Made by a program: the position numbers and the translations under genes. A DNA stretch of 10,550 nucleotides. Source: Polyrhizophydium stewartii (taxonomy: Eukaryota; Chytridiomycota; Chytridiomycetes; Rhizophydiales). This document shows positions 1 through 7,812 of the stretch, in pieces. Location of the stretch: contig JADGIZ010000652.1 of NCBI GenBank assembly GCA_027604665.1, positions 1 through 10,550 of the forward strand, given 5' to 3'. The number at the start of each line of letters is the position of its first letter. Position 1 is the stretch's first letter. The notes below the pieces were generated by a model, which saw nothing but the letters and a program-made list of their open reading frames with translations, ran no database searches and was not told where the DNA came from.

Positions 1-552
1 CAGCCAATGCTCTTCTCGAGTGAGGCGTAGCCAGTCCACATGGGCACTCGGCGCCGCGTTTGTTTCTTGCTCTTCAATGAACGCAGCTTGCCACCCCAAT
101 CAGTTTGCTGCCACCGCCGGCGTCTTCCGATCTCCCATGCTTGACGTCTTGCTCTCGAACGGCGTGCGGAACCTCATCGCAGCGGGCTGCAACGCGATCT
201 GGACGACGTCTCGCGCCGTTGCGGCCCATATCCTTCGCAACGGCCATCCGTTTGTCGGCCGCCAGTGCCCGATCTGTCGCACACCGCTCGGCGCGTTCTC
301 GCCGACCGGCCATCTCATCACCACATGCCCAGACCCGCGCATCCAGGCGTATCGCGACACGATTGGCTTCTCTCGCGAGTACTTTGATCTCCTCTGGCAA
401 AGCGCCTTCGAGGTGGCCGAGCTCCTGCCGGCCGCCGATGTCATCTCTCTCGATCTTTCGATTCTCTTTTTTGGCGGAACACTCTGTGCTCTGGGCAACT
501 CTGGGCAACGACTGGTTGTGTATTCTCTGCCGGCAACAAAGCAAAACATCCA
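1..552 (+). mobile_element. Probable C-terminal remnant of a non-LTR retrotransposon protein
   Basis: The frame is open from the left edge of the window, so the 5' part of the gene lies outside. The readable core has a C-x2-C-x11-H-x4-C arrangement: CPIC begins at 266 and the final Cys codon ends at 328. It is preceded by a basic, hydrophobic stretch (RAVAAHILRNGHPFVGRQ). In LINE-type elements a zinc knuckle of this sort sits near the C-terminus of the reverse-transcriptase protein, preceded by a similar helical stretch. No polymerase motifs are in the window, so the assignment rests on this motif and its setting. The frame stays open to 835, but beyond 553 it runs antisense to the channel gene and turns Arg/Pro-rich, so the real end is probably near 500–552. 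A 10-bp tandem duplication at 489–508 may have shifted the original frame. Alternative: last exon of an unrelated zinc-binding protein. Confidence 0.45.
489..508. repeat. 10-bp perfect tandem duplication
   Basis: The unit ctctgggcaa occurs twice back to back (489–498 and 499–508). Ten is not a multiple of three, so if one copy is a recent duplication it changed the reading frame of the plus-strand retrotransposon-like ORF. This fits decay of that element. Confidence 0.8.
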
Positions 553-1991
553 CTACGCGCATGACCCAGGCGGATCCCATATTGGTCGCCGCGCAGCAAC
601 CAGAAACACCGCATCATCTCGCTGCAGCACCAGATCCGGCGCCGGGTTGACCACAACATACCGCACGACTTGCGGCTGCCTCGCCCCGCGACCACCGGAC
701 CCGCCACGTCCGCCATCACGGCGCCGCTGCTCGCCATCGCCGTGCGACCGCCTCTGCTTGTCTACGGTTCGTCGGTACAGCCCCAATGCAACCGCCCCGT
801 GGCGCGCAACGAGGTACGTGAACAGCGAGCCGTAGGGTAATCCGACAAACCGCCCGTCGTTGGGCAGCGTCACCTGGAATAAGTTCCCGTGGTGCGACGA
901 GGGCAGAGCGGCGGCGTTGCTGCCGTCGTCGCCGCCAAGGTGGCTGAGCGACGGACCGCCTCCAATCGGGACCGTTCCGTCGAGCGAGCCTTCTCGAGCG
1001 GCCGTTGCTGCTGCCGCTGCGGCTGCTGCCGAGTCGGTCGTGCCGTTGAACAAAAACATCTGCATGCCCAATCTAGAAGCGTCAGCGTCGCTGATTCCGC
1101 GGGTATCCAAAGCAGGACACGGCACCTTGAGCACGCGCAGCAGATGCTCGTTGTAATACGTCTGGCACAGGATCGAGTGGAACAGGCTCTGCGCAAACAC
1201 ATGTCCGCCAACAAACGCCGGTAGAAGGTTCTGGCTGTGGATGTCGTGCACGTCGCTCCCCGCTGCGCGCATTGCCAGCCGCAGCACCGACCGGTTCGCG
1301 ACATGGTTGCTCGAAGCCCCGACAAACTTCATGTTCTCGCGATGCACAAACTCGACCGTGATGAAGATCTTGGGCCGTGTTACCGGCGTGGCGCCGTTGC
1401 TGCCTCCATTGGCGACCTGGGTGTTGGATCGGGTGGCCTGCGGCAGCGAGTCGTCGGACGACAGCGACGCATTCGTGCCCTCGCGATGCATCGTGGTGAA
1501 TCGGCCAATGGTCGCAAACGGCTCGAACATGGACTCGCGCAGACCTGCGCCGGCGCCAACCATCTGCACGCCGGGCTGCTGCGCAGCGACGGCATCAGCG
1601 TGCGCCGGCGCCGCGCACATGACCTGGATATTCAGCAGCGCAAGCAGCGCCGGCGCATCAGCCGCGCGGTCTGCGACGCTCTGCTGGCGTGGGTTGGCCA
1701 GCACGATAGCCCTTGTCGCGCGCTGGACGTGCACGCGCCGCAAGTCGCGGCGCAGCAGCGGCGTGCCGGCGACGTGGAACACACGGCCAAACGCAGCCAG
1801 CTTGGCCCACTCGTCGTCGTCGGGCGCTTGTGCGCACAACACCACGATCGCTCGAGACTTGTCCTTGTGCCGGAACGGAGCCACAAAGTAGGCAAGGTTC
1901 TTTGGGAACTCGTCCGACAGCGAGCACACCAGGACGTGGCCGCTGAGGTCCGAGGGCAGACCGTCGGCGCTTTCAGTGTCCTGATTTTGCG

Positions 1992-2034
<43 letters not shown>

Positions 2035-5000
2035 GAACGGCCGAGAAGGCTCGGAAGCGCGCTGCGCTGGTGAGGGAGTATCCAAGCCCGCCAGCCCGCG
2101 GGGCTTGCCAGGGCTATCGCCGACTTCGTCTCCTTGCGGACGAGCGTTCATGCCGCCCAGGCCCTGCTGGATCAGACCAAACAGCCCGCGGGGTTTGTCG
2201 CGCTGTTGCTGGTCCTGCTGTATTCGAAGCGGCGGGCTGCCGACCACGCTCTTGGCGGTGACGGGATCGAGCATTCCGCCATCTGCGCCATCGCCGCCAT
2301 CCGGCAGCGAGCCGCCGAGCACCTGCGCGGCCGTGGGCGCCTCCTCCTCGACGAGCGATACGGCGCTCGACCCAGCCTTTGCGCAGAGCACAATGAGCTC
2401 GTCTGTTGCCCGGACGCGCCGCTTGGTCGATCTGGACGAAGCTTCCGACGACTGGCGAGGCAGCCCACCACGCTCTCTCGGCGTCTGCTCGGGCGACATG
2501 GGCGTCTCAGCCGCCTCCACATCCAGAGGCTGCTGCGTGCCGTCCACGGTCGGTCGGCTCTGGGAATCGGCCGCATGTGCCACACCTGGAAGCGGCAGCA
2601 GCGAGTCGGCCCTCAAGGAAACCAGCGAGGGGCCGTTGGCCGTATCCCCGCGTCGAGTACCAAGCGGGACAAAGGCAGTTGCCGCATCCTCGCGCTCGCG
2701 CGCCAGCCGCTCGGCATGCTCGCGCAGCCTTGCATCCACGTCCTCGGGGCTCAGAAATGCGTTCTTGGGCGAGACGCATGTCGGCGATTCGCCTGACGGC
2801 GGCGTGTCATCAAACCCAAACGAGATGCGCGATTCCGGCGACATGTCGTCAAGCCAGTCCAGGCCCTTTGCGATGCGCGCCGCGATCCGCGAGTGCGTGG
2901 TAAGCAAGTACGCCGTCTCGCCGCCGCGCATGACATAGTTGATCGGGTTGAACACAATGCGCTGTCGAGGCGAGGGGCGGCCAGGTTTCACGCCCGGCCC
3001 GCCGCGCCTTTCGCCGTCCGAGTCCGAGTCCGAGTTCGAGTCCGATCCAGATCCCGGCCCGCACTCAGAGTCCGAGTCGGATCCGGCAGGCGGCTCAAAG
3101 CCGAGACCAAACAAAACTGCTCCGTGCTGCATGTAGATGCGCGAGACGGCCTGCCCAAAGCGAACGCCTTCGAAGCGCGCAGACAGCCGCACCGAGTAGA
3201 TCTCCATGGTCGCGCCGGCAAAGTACTCGCGGACCCACCGCGGCGGGTCGGTCAGCTTGAGGTTGGCGATGGCGCGGTCCGGAATGGACGTCGTGATCAG
3301 GTACAAGAACGTCGAGAACCCCGGTGCGAGGGCGTTCTGCGCCAGCATGCCTGCCAGGGCGTCGCGCCGCAAACGCAGTCGCGAGTCAGCATCCCGAAAG
3401 CGTTGGCAGCGCGCGCCGCCAAGAAACGCTGACCCATCATAAACTCGTCGATGCACAGGGTGTGGTCGGCGAGCTGCATCAGATGCGCCTTGTTGCCCGG
3501 TAGCAGGATCTGGGCAAACACTCTGAGCCGGTCGTGGTACTTGCGCAGCGCCTGTGCAGCCAAGTGGCTCGTTAACCGCCTCCGTAAAGCACAATCACGC
3601 CGCCATGTAGGCCTCACCAGAGCACGCATGACGCTCTTGGCGTCCTCCTCGACGGCGTCCGCGTCGCTTGCCCGACTCGCGAGGATAAACGCCGCTGCAG
3701 CCTCGCCCGCGCGCACTTTACTCAGGCTGTGGAACGACATGGCGCTGCCCTTGACATACTGGATCCGATTTGCGTAGATCGGGTCTGACAGCAGCGCCTG
3801 CAGCTCCTCGCTCGGCTCGTCCGGGTTGAGCATGACAATGCGCGTGTTCAGCGTGCGGTGGCCGTGGTCCTCGCAAAAGAACTCTCGGAAAAAGTCTTGC
3901 AGGTTCGAGACCTCAAAGTTGCCCACGAGCAGCACATGCCGCTGCCGCGCGGCGGGCTTGTACCGGCGCGTGAACTTGCTCTGGCTGCGGATAAGAACGA
4001 GCAGGTCCGACAGGTTTGTTGGGATGAAGATGGCGCCAACAACCATGACATAGAGCGTGATGATGCGGCTAAAGGCGTTGTCGGGAACAATGCCCGTGCT
4101 GAGGCCGCTGGTCGAGCTCACTGCGCCAATGCCGCGGAGCCGTCAGCGCGGCTCTGCGCCGAGAGCAGGCCGGCATCTGGGGCAGCACACTCACCCGCGA
4201 TGGTGTAAAAGACGTCAAAGAAGCTCAGGTCGTAGTACCGCTGGAAGACGTACAGGCAGATGTGGACCCACGCCGTGACCGTGAAGAGGGTGTTGAAGAT
4301 GGAAAGCCCCAGGTTGACGGCCTTGTGCGCCACAGGCGACAGACGGAACAGCACGTTCTTGCTGGCCACGGTGTCAGCGGACACGACCAACATCGCCCGC
4401 ATCGGAGCGACGGAGCGCACCCTGGCCGGAGGCATTGGCTGATGGACAGATGCAGCCGCCAGAACCGCAGCGGGTACAGAAACACAAAGGCGCCGCCCTC
4501 GAGGAACGAGTCCTTGTAGCGGTCCTGCATCGAAAACGACACAATCACTGGGATCGTCGTCACGAGCGAGAAGGCCGTGAAGAGCGTCTGCGCCGTGCGC
4601 GCTGGATCGAGCGAGATGAACAGCCGCGGCAGCCACTGCACCAAGAGCAGGATCGAAACGACGGCGTCCAGGTCCTCGAGAGACTGCGGCGGCGGCGGCG
4701 GTGGCGGGTCCTGCGCGCGCCGGCCCCTTGCGAACGTTATCAAGGCTATGTAGGTTCCAACGAAGCACATGTTGACGACGGCGTCGCACAGATCCCAACT
4801 GCATGCGAGCGGGGCGGGCGTGTCAGCGTCGCTGTGGCGGGGATGCGGTGGAAGGGAGGGGCGGTGCAGCCTGAGCGCACAGGCAAGCTCACCATCTGCC
4901 GAGCTGCGAGCTGTCGAGCTCATACGACAGCCGCTCGCGCCATGTCGGCCCGTCCGAGCGCCGGCCGCCGAAGCCGCACATGCGCGCCAGGCCCGAAGCG

Positions 5001-5263
5001 ACGCCGGAGGTGGCGCCGGCGGTGCGGCGTGACCGGCCCGCGCGCACCCGCAGCAGCGAGCTGGACTCGGACACAAAGTCGCCGTCGCTGTCGCTGTCGC
5101 CGACGAGCTCGGCGCGCATCGGCGGCCGCGGGGACGCTGCGCGCCGCGGGCTGGGCGTGCGGTGGGCGTTGTCGGGCGAATGTCCGGGGCTGCCCGTCGG
5201 CCGCGCGAGCCGCGCACGCTCCTGCCCCTGCTGCAGCGCCGCTCTGCGCACGCTCGGGAACAT
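553..5263 (-). CDS. BK (Slo)-like channel alpha subunit with two RCK domains and a non-canonical pore
   Basis: Predicted calcium-gated, voltage-modulated plasma- or organelle-membrane channel. Six exons: 5263–4893, 4798–4421, 4361–4195, 4120–3618, 3551–3434 and 3350–553. They sum to 4,335 nt, giving 1,444 residues and a TAG stop. An in-frame TGA lies 12 bp before the chosen ATG. Order: low-complexity Arg/Ser N-terminus (1–123), S1 (125–147), S2 (164–187, with D168 and R182 as in BK), S3 (195–214), S4 (226–247, LRFWRLH), S5 (258–289), pore helix (295–306), filter (307–318), S6 (320–349), RCK1 from about 365 (RHVLLVGNF) including the BK-like block DEFMMGMLAQNALAPGFST, low-complexity linker with polyQ, and RCK2 from about 983 (GHVLVCSLSD) to near the end. 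An Ala run lies in RCK2. Oddities: no G-Y/F-G filter, no calcium-bowl Asp string, fewer S4 charges, and an acidic Ser-Asp insert in RCK1. Family identity is very secure; ion selectivity is not. Confidence 0.92.
1993..2034 (-). repeat. CAG/CAA repeat encoding 14 glutamines
   Basis: On the coding strand this is four CAG, one CAA and nine CAG codons, giving a 14-Gln run at about residues 952–965 of the BK-like channel. It sits in the RCK1–RCK2 linker, 17 residues before the first RCK2 strand. A nearly pure triplet array of this kind is expected to vary in length between strains. Confidence 0.95.
3015..3084 (-). repeat. Degenerate GAGTCC hexamer array encoding a Ser-Asp acidic insert
   Basis: The plus strand shows repeated gtccga/gagtcc hexamers. 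Translated on the minus strand they give alternating Ser-Asp with Gly (two blocks of SDSD type, eight Asp/Glu in 25 residues, about residues 602–626). The insert lies inside the C-terminal half of RCK1, between LFGLGFEPP and RQRIVFNPINYV. From memory, animal BK channels have only a few residues at this place. Confidence 0.85.
3351..3433 (-). other. Channel intron 5 (83 bp)
   Basis: Weak donor G|GTCAGC, acceptor CCTGGCAG, branch-like TGCTGAC. Splicing restores DEFMMGMLAQNALAPG, which lines up residue for residue with the conserved BK segment ending in the LAQG-like turn. The intron moves the frame, so it is required. Confidence 0.85.
3552..3617 (-). other. Channel intron 4 (66 bp), in frame and stop-free
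   Basis: Donor GTGAGG, acceptor GCACAG, branch-like GGTTAAC. Its length is a multiple of three and it has no stop codon in the channel frame, so retention would insert 22 mostly basic residues after …SVMRAL. Removal gives SVMRAL-ALRKYHDRLRVFAQ, which matches BK RCK1 without a gap. Confidence 0.8.
4081..4120 (-). other. Pore filter segment with a degenerate K+ signature
   Basis: First codons of exon 4. After joining to exon 3 (…FYTIA) the chain reads V306-S-S-T-S-G-L-S-T-G-I-V-P318 and then runs into S6 (DNAFSRIITLYVMVV). Ordinary K+ channels have T-V-G-(Y/F)-G-D here. Other acceptors in the preceding intron meet a stop codon, and neither other frame of this stretch encodes G-Y/F-G. Confidence 0.85.
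4121..4194 (-). other. Channel intron 3 (74 bp), splitting the pore loop
   Basis: Strong donor GTGAGT, acceptor GGCGCAG, branch-like CGCTGAC with 22 nt after its A. It lies between the pore helix and the selectivity filter. The join creates GTG (Val306) from G plus TG. Confidence 0.9.
4362..4420 (-). other. Channel intron 2 (59 bp)
   Basis: Donor GTGCGC, acceptor GGCCAG, branch-like CGCTGAC 12 nt before the exon. It joins the end of S4 (SISQCLRP) through a split Gly codon to KNVLFRLSPVAHK, the S4–S5 linker. Confidence 0.85.
4799..4892 (-). other. Channel intron 1 (94 bp)
   Basis: Donor GTGAGC, acceptor GCATGCAG, branch-like CGCTGAC with 24 nt after its A. Splicing joins …DSSQLGR to CWDLCDAVVNM, giving a continuous run into S1. 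Phase 2. Confidence 0.85.
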
Positions 5264-5555
5264 GCCGGTGGCTCAGGCGGCGGCTGTTGTCGGCGAATCC
5301 AAGCCGGGGGATGCGTGTCGGCGGCGAGCCTGGTGGACATGGCTCAAAACGCTTCCACCCTGAGGACGCGGAGATGCAAGCACATGTGCCCCACGGATGC
5401 CGACTCGCAACGACCGCGCTTGATGCGGCATCCTTCCAAGCGAGCGCACGCTGCCTGCCATCGAGCCGCAGAAGACTCGCGAGATTCCAGATATCTCCAA
5501 AATGTAGGACATGGCGGTTCATTGGAGCGTTCTTGAGTTCCATATCTCAACGGAT
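5264..5555. other. Spacer between the channel gene start and paralogue A
   Basis: This 292-bp stretch must hold the channel promoter and 5' leader and the 3' untranslated region of paralogue A, since both genes read leftward. I see no convincing TATA box, RNA gene or conserved ORF; the open frames across it are byproducts of GC-rich sequence. Confidence 0.5.
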
Positions 5556-6419
5556 CTACGCCCGGCTGACTTGCGAGCTGGCCGACGCGGCTGCCCTGAT
5601 AGTGAATTTCTCGAGCAGCGAATCTGTCAGGGCAGCCGAGAACAGGTCCGTGTAGAGGACGCGAAATGAGAGAAGGAGCACGTATAGCGCGGCGGTTGGG
5701 TCCAGCTGGAGATACACCAGAACCATCGATGTGACGGGCAGCGCAATCATCACCAGCACGCACGCCACAGCGCGCCAGTACGCACGAACGTTAAGGAAAT
5801 TGGCGTTGCTTTTGATGACCTGACGACGCAGGCTCCATAGCCGCAAGAGCACCATCACATCGAGCGCCGTCGTACCGAGATCCAGCGCGGGATAGAAGGT
5901 CACAAGATCCTTGTAGCGCTTGGACATGAAGGCGACCGAGGGCTCTGCGCTCGCGTAGATGGCAAGGCTGACGCCACAGATCTGCAGCAGCTGCAGCGTG
6001 ATGGTCACGCGCAGGATCCATGGGTTATTTTGGACCGAAACCGCACGCAGACGAGCCGACGTGAACCAGAGCAGCAAGCTGCGACCAACCACGTCCAGGC
6101 ACCACGAGACAACGAGCAGGCGGCGGATGCTGGCCTCGGTGCCTGTCATCGGGTCTGGAAAGTAGTGATACGCACACATCAGAAAGAAGACGGCCGCCGA
6201 TAGGAGCGGCATCTTGCTGACAAACGACAAAGACGCGAGCGCGTTCGAACGAAAGGCAATTGTGAGCATGATGAGGGTCGTGATGGCCAAGTTGACACCG
6301 GATGCGAGCGACTGGCACTCGAGGTAGGCGACAAACGCGGGGATGACAGCCGGCCCGCCAGCCATGCTGGTTTCGGCGCCACGAGCAGCCAAATTCAGGC
6401 CGCGTGCCACGAGCGTCAT
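5556..6419 (-). CDS. Seven-segment membrane protein, paralogue A
   Basis: Single-exon ORF of 287 residues from ATG 6417–6419 to a TAG stop. A second ATG at 6363–6365 has a better context (A at -3, G at +4) and is an alternative start; the frame is open further upstream to 6620 but that part is not membrane-like. I do not recognise a named family. Seven hydrophobic segments are visible, beginning LASGVNLAITTLIML, KMPLLSAAVFF, LLVVSWCLDVVGRSLLLWF, PWILRVTITLQLL, YPALDLGTTALDVMV, AVACVLVMIALPVTS and AALYVLLLSFRVL. Basic residues cluster in the loops after segments 1, 3 and 5, so the positive-inside rule gives N-terminus outside and C-terminus inside, as in G-protein-coupled receptors. Motifs shared with its two neighbours are LLWFTSxRLRAV after segment 3, LDLxTTALD in segment 5 and SFRxxxTDLFSxAL at segment 7. 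A receptor role is inference. Confidence 0.8.
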   Translation of the reverse strand: MTLVARGLNLAARGAETSMAGGPAVIPAFVAYLECQSLASGVNLAITTLIMLTIAFRSNALASLSFVSKMPLLSAAVFFLMCAYHYFPDPMTGTEASIRRLLVVSWCLDVVGRSLLLWFTSARLRAVSVQNNPWILRVTITLQLLQICGVSLAIYASAEPSVAFMSKRYKDLVTFYPALDLGTTALDVMVLLRLWSLRRQVIKSNANFLNVRAYWRAVACVLVMIALPVTSMVLVYLQLDPTAALYVLLLSFRVLYTDLFSAALTDSLLEKFTIRAAASASSQVSRA

Positions 6420-6735
6420 TGAGGCAGTGGAATGCGAGTGGTTCTGATCTTTTCCCGGTCGGATGGCTTGTGAGGGCTTTGATATTCGATCAGGCCGACT
6501 TTTTGAAATCCAGAAAACCACGCAAAGCTGAAAAGGGTCTGATGGCACGTCGAGAACGCAGAGCACGAAGCTGTCTGCGCGCTGACAAGGAGCATGGCAT
6601 GCTGGCACCGCAAGTGCCACGCTTCATTCCGTTTCCCGCGAATGTGACGCGCAGCCAGAGACAAAGTGCAGCTGCTGCATCGGTGGACTTTCGCAGGAAT
6701 GACCGAGACGCTTGTGCGATGCTGTCGCAATGCAT
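6420..6735. other. Spacer between paralogue A and pseudogene B
   Basis: This 316-bp stretch holds the presumed promoter of A and the former 3' end of B. A plus-strand frame crosses it but has no recognisable protein. On the minus strand, part of it resembles the C-terminal coding end of paralogue C (see the match at 6618–6631), suggesting B once had a longer tail. No RNA gene or clear regulatory site is visible. Confidence 0.45.
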
Positions 6736-7569
6736 CTATCTGACTGACACGCTGGCAGTGGTTATCTCCGCAGCGGCAACCCTCTCGGACACTGAGTCGC
6801 GCAGCGCCGAAGAATATAAATCCGTCGCCAACATGCGAAACGAGAACAGCAGTCCGTAATGCGCCCATGCACCGGTGTCACTGACGACGATAAGCATGGT
6901 CGGCAGCGTTGGAAGGGTGATCATGAGAATGACACAAACCACCGCGCAGCCATAGGCCAGCATGTTAGTAGAGGCTATACCGATCCCGAGGGCGAGTTGG
7001 CGCAGTGACAAGAGCCGCGCGAGTGCCGAGAAATCGAGCGCCGTGGTTGTCAAGTCGAGCATGAGTTACGCGGTCACAAACTTGAGGTACTCTGGCGACA
7101 TCAAGGAGATCGAGGGACAGAGGCAGGCGTAGATGGCGAGGCTGGCGATGCCGATCTACAGTAGCTGCAGCGCGATGGTCGCGCGCAGAATCCAAGGGCG
7201 ATATAGCCAGACGGCTCGAAGTCGAATCGACGTAAACCAGAGAAGAAGGCCGCGCGCCGCAACTTCGGTGACCCAAGATAAGGCTCGGATGAGGCGCATT
7301 TTGATCGCCGGGTCCGCTGGACTGGTTGAGGTAAAGCTCAAAATGCCTGTCAGGAGTAGAAGCAAGGCCGAAAGAAGTGGCATCATGCTGACGAGTGCTC
7401 TGTTCTCGATCGCGGCCGATCGAGTCACGATTGTGAAGAGAATCAGACCTGCGATGCAGCAGGTGGTTACGGCGGCCAATGCCGTGGATTCGGTGACGGG
7501 GACAGCAGGCCTATAGATACGTCTGCTGTCGTCGAGCTCGGTGCCGAAGCCCTTGCTTACGATCGGCAT
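6736..7569 (-). pseudogene. Seven-segment membrane protein, paralogue B, with two nonsense codons
   Basis: One unbroken frame of 278 codons from ATG 7567–7569 to a TAG at 6736 aligns over its length with paralogues A and C, including LLWFTSIRLRAV, LDLTTTALD and LLFSFRMLATDLYSSALRDS. Two internal stops interrupt it: TAG at 7156–7158, where A has Gln (LQLLQICG against LQLL-stop-IGI), and TAA at 7066–7068, where A has Tyr (VTFYPALDL against VTA-stop-LMLDL). Both are explained by single-base changes from common Gln and Tyr codons. The sequence between the stops is conserved membrane segment 4 and its following loop, so an intron hiding them would delete part of the protein, and I find no suitable acceptor after the TAA. 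A first-stop product would have 137 residues and three to four segments. Readthrough is possible but has no visible signal. Confidence 0.8.
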
Positions 7570-7812
7570 GCGTGCGGCCTCTGGGAGACGTGCGCGCCAT
7601 GTGCGGTACCGATCTCAACCGCGGTCTCGAGTTGCGGCCAAACGTTTGCAAGGAGACGAAGAGAGCCAAATGAAAAGCAACATTCTTGAGAAGATGAGCG
7701 CGATACGCAGATCACAGTGCGGAAACATATCAAGATCTGACAGACTGCATCGCGTGCGCGACCTGCGGCATCGGCAGTGCGGCCGCCAGATGTTCCAAGC
7801 AGGTGCGATGGG
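7570..7812. other. Spacer between pseudogene B and paralogue C
   Basis: This 243-bp region contains the former promoter of B and the 3' untranslated region of C. No coding sequence, RNA gene or clear repeat is seen. Confidence 0.5.

Noticed and set aside
1237..2105. Plus-strand ORF of 278 codons with a polyleucine run
   Set aside because: The Leu run is just the reverse reading of the polyQ repeat, and the frame is antisense to RCK2 and the linker.
3000..3100. Acidic Ser-Asp insert as a displaced calcium bowl
   Set aside because: It is a repeat-derived loop in RCK1 with no resemblance to the bowl sequence or its flanks; kept only as an insert of unknown role.
4435..5655. Plus-strand ORF of about 400 codons opposite the channel 5' exons
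   Set aside because: Arg/Ala-rich translation with no domain, antisense to well-supported channel exons and introns; typical long open frame of GC-rich coding DNA.
6404..6859. Plus-strand ORF across the A–B spacer
   Set aside because: No recognisable motif, and half of it is antisense to conserved coding sequence of B.
7066..7158. Alternative genetic code in which TAA and TAG are sense codons
   Set aside because: The channel and paralogue A end sensibly at TAG, and only one gene in the window has internal stops, so pseudogenisation is simpler.
7066..7200. An intron hiding both stops of paralogue B
   Set aside because: A GTAGAT donor is possible at the TAG, but no AG acceptor follows soon after the TAA, and the removed part would include conserved membrane-segment sequence.
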